64,000 nt of DNA from NCBI RefSeq assembly GCF_004379255.2, contig NC_056035.1:27900502-27964501 (forward strand), in the 5' to 3' direction. Each line of letters begins with the position of its first letter. The first letter of the stretch is position 1. The DNA comes from Salvia splendens (Eukaryota; Streptophyta; Magnoliopsida; Lamiales; Lamiaceae). A program made the position numbers and the translations under genes. Under the pieces are notes generated by a model, which did no database searches, was not told the DNA's origin, and saw only the letters and a list, made by a program, of their open reading frames with translations. This document shows positions 11,458 to 22,588 of the stretch, piece by piece.

Positions 11458-12671
11458 TACTTCGAAAGGATGGTTTCAGTCAGGAGCCCTTATGATAGGT
11501 GCGGATATCAACTTTTCCTTGAGAAGGTTGAAAGCAGCCTTGCATTGCTCATCAAAGATGAATTCCACGTCATTCTGAAGTAATCTAGTAAGGGGCTGGG
11601 CGATCTTGGAGAAATCCTTGATAAATCTTCGATAAAATCCGGCGTGCCCCAGAAAACCCCTTATTCCCTTCTGATCAGTAGGGAATGGTAATTTGGATAT
11701 AACATCTACCTTGGCTCGATCCACTTGGATACCTCTCTCTGAGACCACGTGTCCTAAAACTATCCCTTCGGCGACCATAAAATGGCACTTTTCGAAGTTC
11801 AAAACCAAACTCTTTGCTTGACATCTCTCCAAAACTATATCTAAATGGTGAAGGCAAGAGTCGAACGAGTCTCCGTAAACCGTGAAATCGTCCATGAATA
11901 TCTCTATGCAATCCTCAATCAAATCGGAAAATATGCTCATCATACATCGTTGAAACGTACCTGGAGCGTTGCACAGGCCGAAAGGCAAGCGACGGTATGC
12001 ATAAGTTCCAAATTGAAAGTGGTCTTGTCCTGGTCCTCAGGATCTACGTAAATTTGGAAATAACCGCTGTACCCATCTAGAAAGCAGAAAAACTTCTTCC
12101 CAGCTAATCTCTCCAACATTTGGTCGATGAACGGCAGGGGAAAATGGTCCTTCCTGGTCTCATTGTTCAGCTTACGGTAATCGATGCACATTCGCCAACC
12201 CGTGACTAGCCTCGTTGGGATCAGCTCATTCCTCTCATTCTGAACTACTTGGATGCCCGACTTCTTTGGGACCATGTGGATCGGGCTGACCCACTCACTA
12301 TCCGGTACTGAATAGATAATCCCTAGCGACAACAACTTCAAGATCTCCTTCAATATCTCTTCTCGCATGTTAGGGTTTACCTTCCTTTGAGCATCTCGAT
12401 GTTCCTTCGCTCCTTCCTCCAACCTAATGTGGTGCATGCAGACGTCGGGGCTAATTCCCACTAAATCTGTAAGACTCCAACCAATCGCCTTCTTGTTCTT
12501 GCTCAGCACGGTCAGTAGCCTAGCCTCTTGTTCCTTCGTAAGGCTGCTACTGATGATCACTGGATATGAGTTCTCCTCTCCGAGGAAGGCATACTTCAAA
12601 TTCGGTGGCAACTTCTTCAGCTCAACTTGAGGTGGAAGTGTGTCTTCGGGTAGAGGGTTCTTCTCAATCCC
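11458..12671 (-). pseudogene. Reverse transcriptase of element B, interrupted
   Basis: It follows protease in the same frame after a TGA at 12672-12674. Residues VGISPDVCMHHIRLEEGAK, WVSPIHMVPKKSG, GWRMCIDYRKLN and FFCFLDGYSGYFQI are intact. At about 12017-12027 roughly 7 bases are missing compared with element C (KTTF then loss of the CPFG-coding bases), shifting the frame. The rest is then read from 11988: MPFGLCNAPGTFQRCM, the catalytic FMDDF, HFMVAEGIVLGHVVS and FLGHAGFYRRFIKDFSKIAQPL. It ends in a TGA at 11476 where related pol proteins have Trp. Confidence 0.85.
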
Positions 12672-15600
12672 TCATTCTTTTTCTGAATCTCCCTCCGATG
12701 GTTCTTCTATACTGACTGGTAGCTGAACCCCTGCGGCTCCAATGAACTTCGATTTCAGACAGAATTCCTTGATTGCTACTTCTATTTCTTCATCAGTCAA
12801 CCCTTGGCTACTGATCAGATCACACCATGCAGCAGCTTCGACGTCAGCCTGCTCATAAGCATCTAACGCTTGGAGTTTCTCCTGCAATAGTTCGGTCTCA
12901 AGAAAATCTTGGACAAGGGGGTCAATCACATCAACATAACACAAATTCTCAGAATCAATCGGTTTCTTCATGGCTTCATTGATATCAAAAGTGAATTTCT
13001 CTCCATGAAAATCAATGCAAATTGTCCCCTCGGCCATGTCCACTATTGTCTTAGCCGTTCTCAAAAATGGCCTTCCTAACAACACTCCACTAGATTCCCT
13101 AGCTTCATGCTCACTCATTTTGATCACATAAAAATCAGCAGGATAGGTAAAATCATGCACTCTTACTAACACATTTTCTAAAACTCCCTCAGGACTTATG
13201 CACGACCTATCAGCCAGTTGGATCAATACCCTAGTATTCGACAATCTAACTCCCTTCAATCGGTTATAGATAGACAATGGCATGACATTTATGGATGCCC
13301 CCAGATCACACATTGCATGTTTGACCTTCACATCTCCTATAACTATAGGCAAAGTGAACATACATGGATCGGCTCTCTTGGGTGGTAACTTCTCTTGCAC
13401 TATTGCTGACGCTATCCCTTCCACCATAATCTTGCCATCCTTCTGGGCTCTCCCGGCTATGAAGTCCTTAATGAATTTCCCGATAGGGGGTAGCTTCACG
13501 GCTTGGAGGAATGGTATGGTGACATCCAACTTCCCAAAAATCGACAAGTAGTCAACCGGGTTCTCTTTCTTCCTCTTTGTAACAAATCGGAATGGGAATG
13601 GTTTCTCCCCTTTTTTCTCCTCTACTGGTTCTTCAGCAACCTTCTTGGAGTTTTTCTTGGGTAGTTCCTGGGTCTGGGCCTCCATTCTGGGCTCTACCTC
13701 TTGAGGAGGTTCCTTCCTGGTCAGTAGGGTGTCGGGTTCACCTCGTAAACTTGGTGTATCATCCAAGAAGAATGGATCCTTTATCCGAGGCATAGTTCTC
13801 CCTAATTCTTCTGCTGAAATGGTATCTCCTCCTATCTTCGTTCCATTAGATCCTCCACCAGGTTGTTTCGGTTGAGGCGCGTCATAAGTGGTTCTTGACC
13901 TCAACGTAACCATACTCACATTTGCCTTTTCGGGCATTTGGACTGTAGATGGGAGTTTCCCTGCATTTCCCTTCAAATCACCCACCGAACTGGCCAGTTG
14001 AGCTAACTGTCTATTCATCATATCCATGTTCGCCTTATGTTCCTTATGGGCGTTTTGCATCCCCTGCACGACCTCATTATGGGATTGCAATTCTCCTTTG
14101 ATGCTCTGTTGTGACGCTAGCATTTCACCCATCATGTCCTCAACGGATCTCCTTGACCTGTTCGAGTTTTGGAAGTGACTTGGCCATTGGTGTTGATAGT
14201 TCTGGGAGTTTTGCTGGCCTTGATTAGGCGGGTATTGGTTATACTGGGCAGGAGTTGTGTAATGATCTTGAGGATATTGATTCTGGTGCTGGCCTTGGAA
14301 TTGATTTTGGTTCTGATGGTTTTGGGGTCCTGGGTTTGGCTGATTTTGGAAGTTTTGGAAGCTTCTCTGGTGGGGTGGCACATAGGCAGGGTTCGGGTTC
14401 TGGTTTTGTGGGTTTTGGTTTTGGGAATGTTGGTTTCTTCCTGACCAGTTGGGCTGGTAGTCTGGGTTTGCTGGTCCACGGTTAGGGTTTTGGTTCGGAT
14501 GAGGGTTATACTGGTTCTGACCTTGGTTCTGATTTTGGCTCCCGTCACCCCATCGGAAGTTTGGATGATCCCTCCATGGTGCATCCCGTTGCCTACCTTG
14601 AATCCAATGCCCACTAGAATTGAAGTACCCCGCAGCATTAACTTGCTCCATATTCCCGAAGTCATTAGGCTGATCATAGTTCGGTCCTTGATTTCCATGC
14701 TCTGTACCCTTGTAATTCCCAGCTGGGGAAGATGGTGGAGTGCTCTTCTCGATCGCACTCAGAAGTGACTTCTTCAGCTCATCCATTTTCAAATCCATTT
14801 TCTGCTCCAGTGTATTTTCCTGATCAGTAACTGAGGCGACAGCAGCCCGCTCTCGATTGTATCCTTCCCTTGAATGGTCATACTCTTTTTTTGCATTGCA
14901 GCTTCCTTAGGACTCTCTTTGCTTCGCTAACTCGCAATTGCGTGAAGCTTCCTCCTGATGATGAATTTGCCAGGTCCTTGGTTACCGCGTTCATGCCTTC
15001 GTAGAAAGTATGATGTACTTCAATGTCCGCCATGCGATGGTTGGGACATGATTCCAAAAGACCCATGTATCTTGCCCAATAATCACTCAAGGGCTCATCA
15101 TACCCTTGCTTCACATTAGTTATTTCCCTCTTCATCGCGCTTGTCTTGGATGACGGAAAAAACTCGCCCAGAAATGCTGACTTGAAATCGGCCCAAGTCT
15201 CAATAGAGTTGGGGGGGCAGGCGCATGTACCAGGTGTTAGCTTCCCCCTTGAGCACAAATGGCAAAGCCTTCAGCCTATAATCATCCTCCGTCGCTCCTG
15301 CTGGTCTCCTCTGCGCCCTACAAATTTTTCAAAACTCATGAAGAAACTCATACGGCCCTTCATAGCTCTTCCCACAGTATGTAGGCAGGATTGCGATCAC
15401 ATGAGGTTTCACATCGCAGGCGGTTTGTCCTGGAGTAACGACTATGGCTTGCGGGGGCTCTCCTTCAGTATGTGCGTTCAGCGTCCCGATCTCCGGGTCC
15501 TCATCTCCCTGGTTGGCCATTTCCCTTGGGTTGCCTTCCAACAGTGGTATCTCTTCTGGTATCGGTCCCTCTATGGTGCCCTTCTCTTCGTCACTACTCG

Positions 15601-15709
15601 TCCCTAGGTCAGACAAGGTGGTCGACAGGCCAGAACGAGTGGTTACGAGTATAGATCATCGCTGAAGTATCTTCGGTCTCCCCTGGTCAGGAGCCGAACT
15701 GCTTCTCAT
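12672..15709 (-). pseudogene. gag-protease of element B, interrupted
   Basis: The likely start is the ATG at 15709 (MRSSSAPDQGRPK). A TGA near 15656 sits 18 codons in. The frame resumes (MSDLGTSSDEEKG) to a TGA at about 15327. A seven-C run at about 15217-15223 shifts the frame (C inserted compared with RLPPNS elsewhere). A further shift near 14890 leads into the 708-codon frame from 14798. That frame has a coiled-coil start (KMDELKKSLLSAIEK), a long Q/N-rich stretch (N, Q and P dominant, about residues 85-215), the IFGKLDVTIPFLQAVKLPP segment, and the aspartic protease (HAMCDLGASINVMP, LLGRPFLRTAKTIVD). There is no CCHC zinc knuckle. Gag packages RNA and protease processes the polyprotein. 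The copy is defective. Confidence 0.85.
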
Positions 15710-15798
15710 AAACTGAAATGAAAAGAAAAGAAAAAGAAGATTATGCACAATATATACGCCAAAGTATCACACACAAAAGTAACTAGTAACGCCATCCA

Positions 15799-15816
15799 TC
15801 CCCGGCAACGGCGCCA
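15799..15816 (-). other. Primer binding site, tRNA-Asp, element B
   Basis: The same 18 bases as at 2350-2367, matching the plant tRNA-Asp 3' end. Two bases separate it from the 5' LTR that begins at 15819 on the plus strand. Confidence 0.92.
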
Positions 15817-15818
15817 TT

Positions 15819-17311
15819 TGAAACGAAGTGTTCAGGATGCTTAGGTGTAGTTCAAGCAAGGATATATCCTACTGGTCAGGATAGAGATCCTAACTAAGCC
15901 TAGACCCTGGTTTCAAAAATTCCTCAACCCACTTCTACTGATCAGTATAGTGGTGGTAAGGGTCGAATCCCACAGAGATGGTGCGTTAAAACTATTGTGG
16001 TGATATTCTGGATGGTTTGGTTAGCTACCACGCTCGGGTTGAGTCTCTACCTAGGCAAGAACTTAGAGGTAATTTCCTACTGACTAGAATGAGGAAAGAA
16101 GTGTAGGGGTGCAGCTGTGTACGTGGAAATAGGGGGACATTTTTATAACAGAAAATATTTGGAAGGTACGAGATTCTATTTTGGGCTAGACAGAATATTC
16201 AGAGGGTAGTGGTAGTCATGGTGACTAGGCTGATAGATCTGCAGGTTATAACTACAAGTAAAGGACAAAAGCAAAAAAAGCATCTAAAAAGCAAAGTGGT
16301 CCCCAACATTAGACATGGACATCATCTTCTTCAACAACACAAACTAAAATCAGAAGATAATTCCAGATTCAACACGGAAACACAGTTTATCGATTCACGA
16401 ACTCAGATCTACAAATAAGAACACCAAATCTGAAATCAAAACACAGAAAATGCAACTCCGCGTACTGGTCAGCAGGAAAACAAAAACGAACTCAAACAAG
16501 ACTTCACATGCAGCGATTCACTCACGATCAATAGTTCCACGTTCAACTAAAGGAATTTTGACGGAAACAAAGAAAGGAAAGTTTCAGCACTTAAAACCCA
16601 AGGAACCTTAGATCTAAGCTAACTAGGCGGAATAGGAAGGAAAAGAAATCAACACCATAACTGAAACGGAAATCAACTTCATATCATAAACACGTTCGGA
16701 TCTTCCACAAGTACTTCAAAAACAGAAAATATCCAAAAGCAAACAAAGATCCAACGTAAGGAAAGCAAGTAAATTAAACTACGAAAGCGAATAAAAGATT
16801 GTTTTGCCACTCCGGGTGATGAAACTTCTAAACTAAGATCTGGCTGGCTGGAAGGAAGGTTTGGAACTCCGGGAACATCTAAATCTTCAAGTGACCATGG
16901 CAGTGGCGAGGAACGAGATTCAAGACTGGGCTGAAGGACTGAACTCCGAGAGAATTCTACCTAAGAGTGATGATGATGAATTGGTTGATGATCGTTCTCT
17001 CTCCAAGTGGCTTCCTTTTATAGGGAGGCTTACCCTTGATTTTTAGGGTAAGACCTTGCAGTGAGATGACTTCTTTGCCCTTAATTGTGATTGAGCAGTC
17101 CCAGCTAACCTTCTTCTCCATCTCGAGCCATTTTTGCATGTATACTGGTCAGTACGTAATCGTCCTGACGCCCTTTTCACTTGAAGTGTCTGAAACTCTG
17201 CCTACTGGCTAGAACGCTTACCCTGCACGCTTAAGCAACTAGTTTTGCAGATATAATTCAATTATGCACATCATATTGACCCGTAACCTAGGCCTAGAAT
17301 ACGACTTATCA
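15819..17311 (-). repeat. 5' LTR of element B
   Basis: 1,493 bp, the same length as the partner at 2842-4334, with TG...CA ends and followed by the gcaac target duplication. It drives transcription on the minus strand; the TATA box is at 17016-17022. Confidence 0.93.
17016..17022 (-). promoter_or_regulatory. TATA box of element B 5' LTR
   Basis: TATAAAA on the minus strand in the context CCTATAAAAGGAAGCC. It is the likely core promoter of element B RNA. Confidence 0.65.
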
Positions 17312-18433
17312 GCAACTAACAGTGGGGACCATCTTTCCAAAAATAGCAAGTACGGTAAAAAGCTGCAGATAACCAACCCATGCTCCAGCTAACTACGACA
17401 TGCACCTTCGCAACTAAATTAAACTCGCAGATGAAGAAAACAGAGCACACTCCTAAATTCAAACAGAATAAAAAGATTTGGACTCCAGAAACTTGCTATG
17501 AATCAGAAATACATCAGATCTACGTAAACTGGGCGAAATGAAATGAAAACATGTAAGCTAGGCATAAAATTAAAACACTCCTGCTCAGAATTACTTCAGA
17601 CGCTCAATCCACTCCGGATCCAAGCCATCCGAACTCAACAACCAACAAAATCAACTCCATAACTCCGATTCTCACAGATCTGCTCCGATCAACTCCAGAT
17701 TCCACAATCACAAACAACTCCACAACATCAGCAAAACAAAACCCCGATTCATCCACAAACAAACTCCATTCTTCCAGATCTCACTGTTAACCTGCAGTAA
17801 TCCAGAAAATAACCACGAAAACAACCAACTCCAACAATCCAACTCCAAAATTCAAGTAAACACAATCAATCATCAAAAGTCATCACGATCTACGTAAGTG
17901 AAAATGAAACTTGCATAAAAGTAGAGAAATATCCAGAAACAAAAGAGGACCGAGTTTCGAACAGCGAAGCTCGGCGAATTCAGCAGAAACGAAAAGAAAA
18001 CAGAAATAAATTGTTTCTTCACCCCAGAGAAGGACGGTGTTACAACCCACAACACTATCGGAAAGCTAAATATGAACCCCAGCGCGAATTAGAACCAAGT
18101 ATGTGAAAAGCGAACTTAGCAACAGGCTGTTCGTGAGGCCTCCACCGAGAAGGTCCCTCCAGTTTGCATGCTTCTTCCTTTTATAGATGCGGACATAGCC
18201 TTCTAGAGTCTTCGTAGAAATCCCTATTCTACCCTTCAACTCCGAGGCTTCCTCCGTCAAGCAATTTCTTTCATAATGTCCGCTCTTTCGCCAGTTCCCT
18301 AGGACTATGCAAGCATCCTCTTCTTTTCCTGGATCTAGCGAAAACCTTCACACACCTGGCTTAAAACATGCGTTAGACCCAGTAATTTCACGAAATAAAA
18401 CCCCTAGACCGATGCATGAAATTAGCCTTATCA
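17312..18433 (-). repeat. 5' LTR of element A, outer fragment
   Basis: Continuation of the LTR split by element B; 17312-17316 is the right gcaac duplication. It ends in ...gatgcatgaaattagccttatca at 18433, the shared start of this Athila LTR group when read on the minus strand. A TATA box lies at 18179-18185 (CTATAAAAGGAAG on the minus strand). The 17330-17900 part is A-rich with no ORF. Beyond 18433 the reverse transcriptase of element C resumes; aagcc at 18434-18438 should be A's target duplication, its partner lying left of the window. Confidence 0.85.
18179..18185 (-). promoter_or_regulatory. TATA box of element A LTR
   Basis: The minus strand reads TCTATAAAAGGAAG, in the same context as the element B LTR TATA box. 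Confidence 0.55.
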
Positions 18434-19721
18434 AAGCCTTGCAGGCATCAGAGAATTCAAACTCCACATCGTTCTGGAGAAGCTTCGTTAGAGGCTGAGC
18501 TATCTTTGCGAAATCCTTGATAAACCTTCTATAGAACCCAGCGTGGCCTAAAAATGCTCTGATCTCCTTCTGATTTGTAGGATACGACAGCTTTGCAATG
18601 ACCGCCACCTTTGCTGGGTCGACCTCTATTCCCCTGCTCGACACTACATGGCCCAGGACTATTCCTTCAGTAACCATAAAATGGCATTTTTCGAAATTCA
18701 GCACCAAGTCCTTCTGGCGGCATATTTCCAATACCCTATTCAAGCTACGCAGCCTTTGATCAAAGTCGTCCCCATAGACAGTAAAGTCGTCCATGAAGAT
18801 CTCAATGCAGTCTTCCAACAGGTCAGAGAAGATGATCATCATGCATCTTTGGAAAGTGCCTGGGGCATTGCAGAGGCCAAACGGCATCCTCCTGTAAGCG
18901 TAAGTGCCAAAGGGGCAGGTAAACGTTGTCTTCTCTTGGTTATCTGAATTTACAGCTATCTGGAAGTAGCCACTATAACCATCCAAAAAGCTGAAGTACT
19001 GCTTCCCTGCCAATTTCTCCAACATTTGATCAATGAATGGCAGAGGGAAATGATCCTTCTTTATAGCTTGGTTCAGCTTCCTGTAATCTATGCACATCCT
19101 CCACCCCATGACCGGCCTAGTCGGAATCAACTCATTTTTTTCATTTTTCACGACTTGGATTCCTCCTTTCTTAGGCACCATGTGTACTGGGCTGACCCAG
19201 TTACTATCTGGAATGGAGTAGATAATTCCGATCAATACCAACTTGACAATTTCCTTGAGCACTTCTTCCCTCGTGTTGGGGTTGAGTTTCCGTTGTTGGT
19301 CGCGATGCGGCTTAGCTCCTTCTTCCAGTCGGATGTGGTGCATACACAAGTCTGGGCTGATGCCCACCAAATCTGTCAGCTTCCACCCGATAGCCTTCTA
19401 ATTCTTTCTCAACACTTCCAGCAATATGTCTTCCTGCCCCTGGGTCAACTGACTATTGATGATGACGGGCATTGTTTCTTCCTCCCCCAGATAGGCGTAC
19501 TTAAGATGTGCTGGAAGGGGTTTCAACTCCTTCGCGGGCTTTGGCTCTTCAGTAGGCAGAGGATTTTCTGCCACTTCTTTTTCCAGTGGCTTGCCTTGAT
19601 CTAGCCGCTTTGCTAGGCTAGATACTTGAGCTGTCCCACTTGACCCAGCTGGCTTCGGGCGCTCGCAGAAATCCGTTATTGCTTTCGTAATGGCCTGGTC
19701 GTCCATCTCTCCGACCTTCAT
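18434..19721 (-). pseudogene. Reverse transcriptase of element C, cut by element A
   Basis: Begins as the continuation of protease (MKVGEMDDQAITKAITDFCE) and stops at a TAG at 19398-19400 within LRKN-stop-KAIGWKLTDL. It is then open from 19370: MVGISPDLCMHHIRLEEGAKP, WVSPVHMVPKKGG, GWRMCIDYRKLNQ, YFSFLDGYSGYFQI, PFGTYAYRRMPFGLCNAPGT, the catalytic FMDDF and FLGHAGFYRRFIKDFAKIAQ. It ends at DACKAL, where the codons change to LTR sequence of element A. This copy lacks the short deletion seen in element B and shows what that region normally encodes. Confidence 0.85.
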
Positions 19722-19725
19722 GGTA

Positions 19726-22301
19726 TCATACCACTCTTCTACTTCTTTCTACAGCGGAGTCAATGAACTGCCTCTTTAGGAATTCTTCCTCCAAAAATTC
19801 TTGTACTAAGGGTTCCGTCACATCTACCGAGTATATGTTCTCGTTGTCGGTTGGCCTCCTCATGGTTTCATCTATATTGAACGTGAATTGTTCTCCATTG
19901 AAGTCCAAGCTTGTCATCCCATTACGGACGTCTATAATGGTGCTGGTCGTAGACAGGAACGGCCGTCCCAGTAGGACTCCACTCGACTCCCTTGCTACTG
20001 GCTCCGTCATCTTGATTACGAAAAAATCGGCTGGGTACAGAAAGTTATTCACCTTCACAATAACATCCTCCAGAATTCCTTCAGGGTGAATACACGATTT
20101 GTCGGCCAACTGGATCATTATGTCAGTGTCAATGAGCTTGGCTGCTCCCAGCTTCTCATAGATAGTATATAGCAGCACATTGATGGATGCCCCGAGATCG
20201 CACATCGCGTGCTCTACTTGAATATCTCTGATTGAAATCGAGAGAGTGAACATCCCTGGGTCGGTTTTCTTTAAAGGAAGATCACTCCGTTGGATCACGA
20301 CAGAGATATTCTCATCTGCAATCATTCTACCTTCCTCATTGACCTTCCCTGCCAGGTAGTCTTTAATAAATTTGCTGATCGGGGGCATCTTTAACGCAGT
20401 CAAGAGTGGCACCTTCATCTTCACGTCCTTGAACATACTTGCCACATCGATTGTGGCATCCCTCTTTTTTGTCACCATTCCACGGTACGGATATGGCTTA
20501 ACTTTCTCAGTTTCCTCTCTCTGACTTTCCTCTGAGGATTCACCTCCCACTTTTGCCTTGCCCTTTTCACTCCCTTTTGCTTGCTCTGCTCCACTGGATT
20601 CTCCTTCTCCTTCATGGCTCGGCCCAGACATAGATGCTGGAGATTCCGTAGGTGGAGTAGGGCCCTGGTAGGCTTTTCCTGGTCTCAGGGTTACTTCGCT
20701 AATGTTTTCTCGACCAGGTGGCTGCACAGTGGCTGGAATCCTTCCTTCATTTCCCCTTAGCTCGCCCAGTGACATCGCAACTTGAGAAAGTTATTTTGTC
20801 AGCATCTCCAACGCCGCCCGCTGCTCCTTCTGAGCCTCTTGGATTTCCCGCATTGCATTGTTAGGATGGTGCGGTACTATCATATCTCCCTGACTATCGT
20901 TGGGGTGTCGGTTGTATCTTTGATTCGGCGGTCCCCTACTGTAGTTGGGCTGCGGGTAGTCATATTGCCCATAATGTTCTTGTTGGTATTGCGGCTGATT
21001 GTGCTGTTGATTTCCAGGGTACAGATTTCCCCGTTGGTGTGGTGGAACGTAGCTGACCATCTGATTGTTTGGCTGTCTTCCCTGGTTGCTTGACTGTAGG
21101 CCCTGAAGTCTGTATCCCCAATTTCCCCCTGATTGTCTGCTTGACCAGTTGGGTTGTCCTCCATTAGACCAGTTCCCTTGAGTTCCGCTTTGTATTATGT
21201 TCCCTCCAGTGTTTGGTTTATCCTGGATTCGAGCATGCCAGTGGGGCTGCCCTTAAGAGGGTTGCATCTGCTGTGTTGAGGGTTGTGGTGGATGGCTTTG
21301 GTTCTGGTCAGTCCATCGAAAGTTTGGGTGATCTCTCCATGGGGCATCTCTTTGCTTTCCCTGGATCTTGTTGCCATTTGCGTTCCAATGGCCAACGGCA
21401 TTTACTTGGGGCAGTGGCTCTACCTCAAGGGGGAATTCGCAATAGTAGTAGTGATACTCCTCTGGCGGAGGCGGTGGCGGCGCATACTGTGTCTCTGTCG
21501 GTGTAAGGGGGTGGAGGTGGTCTGGCTTTCTCCACTGCCTCAAGCAGCTTCTTTTCCATTTGCTCAAATCGAGCCTCCATCTTTTCGTTATTGCGCGCCT
21601 CGGCTGCGTGCACCGCACCCCTTCTGTACTGGCCACGGGACATTTCGTACGAGCGTTTGGCCTCGATGAGCCTCTCCAGGATGTTCTTGGCTTAGCTGAA
21701 TGGGGTCTTTGAGAAATCCCCCTGAGCTACGAGGTTTAGATCATTCTTGCCATCGACTGTCAGTCCACCATAGAAGATCGAATAGATCTCCCGCTCCCTC
21801 AGCTTGTGGTTGGGTCATGCTTGAAGCAGCCATTGGAATCTATCCTAATACTGGCCGAGGGGCTCATCGTACTCCTGTCTGGCTTCTGTAATCTCCCTCT
21901 TGAGGGCACTTATCTTTGACTCGGGGAAGAAATGATCTAGAAAGATCATTCGGAACTCGGCCCATGTTTTGATGGACCCTTCTGGCAGTCTCGACAGCCA
22001 TACTCCAGCATCACCCTTCAAGACGAAAGGGATAGCTTTCAGCCTATACAGGCTGGATAGCACAGTATCGGCAAAATTCCTCCAGGAAGGCGTACGGACA
22101 CTCTTTTGAAAGGCCATAAAAATGGGATAAAACGGCCAGTACTCCGGACTTGATCGCGATGGTCCGCATCCCAGGAGTAACGGCAATGGCATGTGTGGGC
22201 TCCTTCTCATCATGAGCGTGCAGAGAGCCAATTCCTGAGTCGTCGGCGACGAGGACCATCTCTGCTTCTGCTCGTTCAAGTGGTGATGGTTTAGGTTGCA
22301 C
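19726..22301 (-). pseudogene. gag-protease of element C, with several stops
   Basis: Starts near MQPKPSPLERAEAEMV (22301). The Gag core is split between two frames near 22050 (YAFLEEFCRYCAIQ, then LKAIPFVLKGDAGVWLSRLP). It is followed by stops at about 21843 and 21691, a proline/glutamine-rich stretch, and a TAA near 20790 just before MSLGELRGNEGRIPATVQ. From 20775 it is open to 19726: KMKVPLLTALKMPPISKFIK, then protease HAMCDLGASINVLLY and LLGRPFLSTTSTIIDV. Older decay than element B. Confidence 0.8.
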
Positions 22302-22567
22302 GTTCTACTCTCCTTCTTCTTCGCTGGTCAGTTGGTCAACAGCTGCTGCTGCTGCTAGTGCGGCTCTGTAACGAGTGGTAACGACGCCGGCTTTCTGGAT
22401 TCTTCAATGAGCGTTAGTGCCTCTGTATATAAGAGGGTGGTTCCAGTGGCTGCCGCGGTGGTACCTTCTCATCAACAAAAGAAGAGAAAAAAAAACAAAT
22501 GAGAAAAGAAAGAAACAAAATTATATACACCTATGCGCTACACACAAACATAAAATAACATCATGCT

Positions 22568-22585
22568 TCCCTGGCAACGGCGCCA
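22568..22585 (-). other. Primer binding site, tRNA-Asp, element C
   Basis: The plus strand reads tccctggcaacggcgcca, with one mismatch (ccct for cccc) to the tRNA-Asp 3' end. It lies three bases from the LTR start at 22589. Confidence 0.85.
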
Positions 22586-22588
22586 TTT

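Larger units (their letters stand above)
2842..17311 (-). mobile_element. Full-length Athila-type LTR retrotransposon, element B
   Basis: A 14,470-bp element on the minus strand. Two 1,493-bp LTRs (2842-4334 and 15819-17311) begin tgaaacg and end ttatca, and the element is flanked by gcaac on both sides (2837-2841, 17312-17316). From 5' to 3' on the minus strand it has LTR, tRNA-Asp PBS, gag-protease, reverse transcriptase, RNase H-integrase, an ATHILA ORF-1-type protein, about 1.8 kb of non-coding DNA, then LTR. Reading the LTRs against each other I see about 10 substitutions and no length change, so insertion was recent. All four coding blocks are nevertheless damaged or altered (see entries), so recent movement would have needed proteins supplied in trans unless the damage followed insertion. 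It lies inside the 5' LTR of element A. Confidence 0.93.

Noticed and set aside
14132..14768. Several long ORFs on both strands over the gag Q/N-rich region
   Set aside because: Shadows of a low-complexity CAA/AAT-rich coding stretch; the true frame is the minus-strand gag-protease frame.
19026..19604. 192-codon plus-strand ORF opposite the element C reverse transcriptase
   Set aside because: It lies wholly antisense to a clear RT and protease frame, and the wording has no domain.
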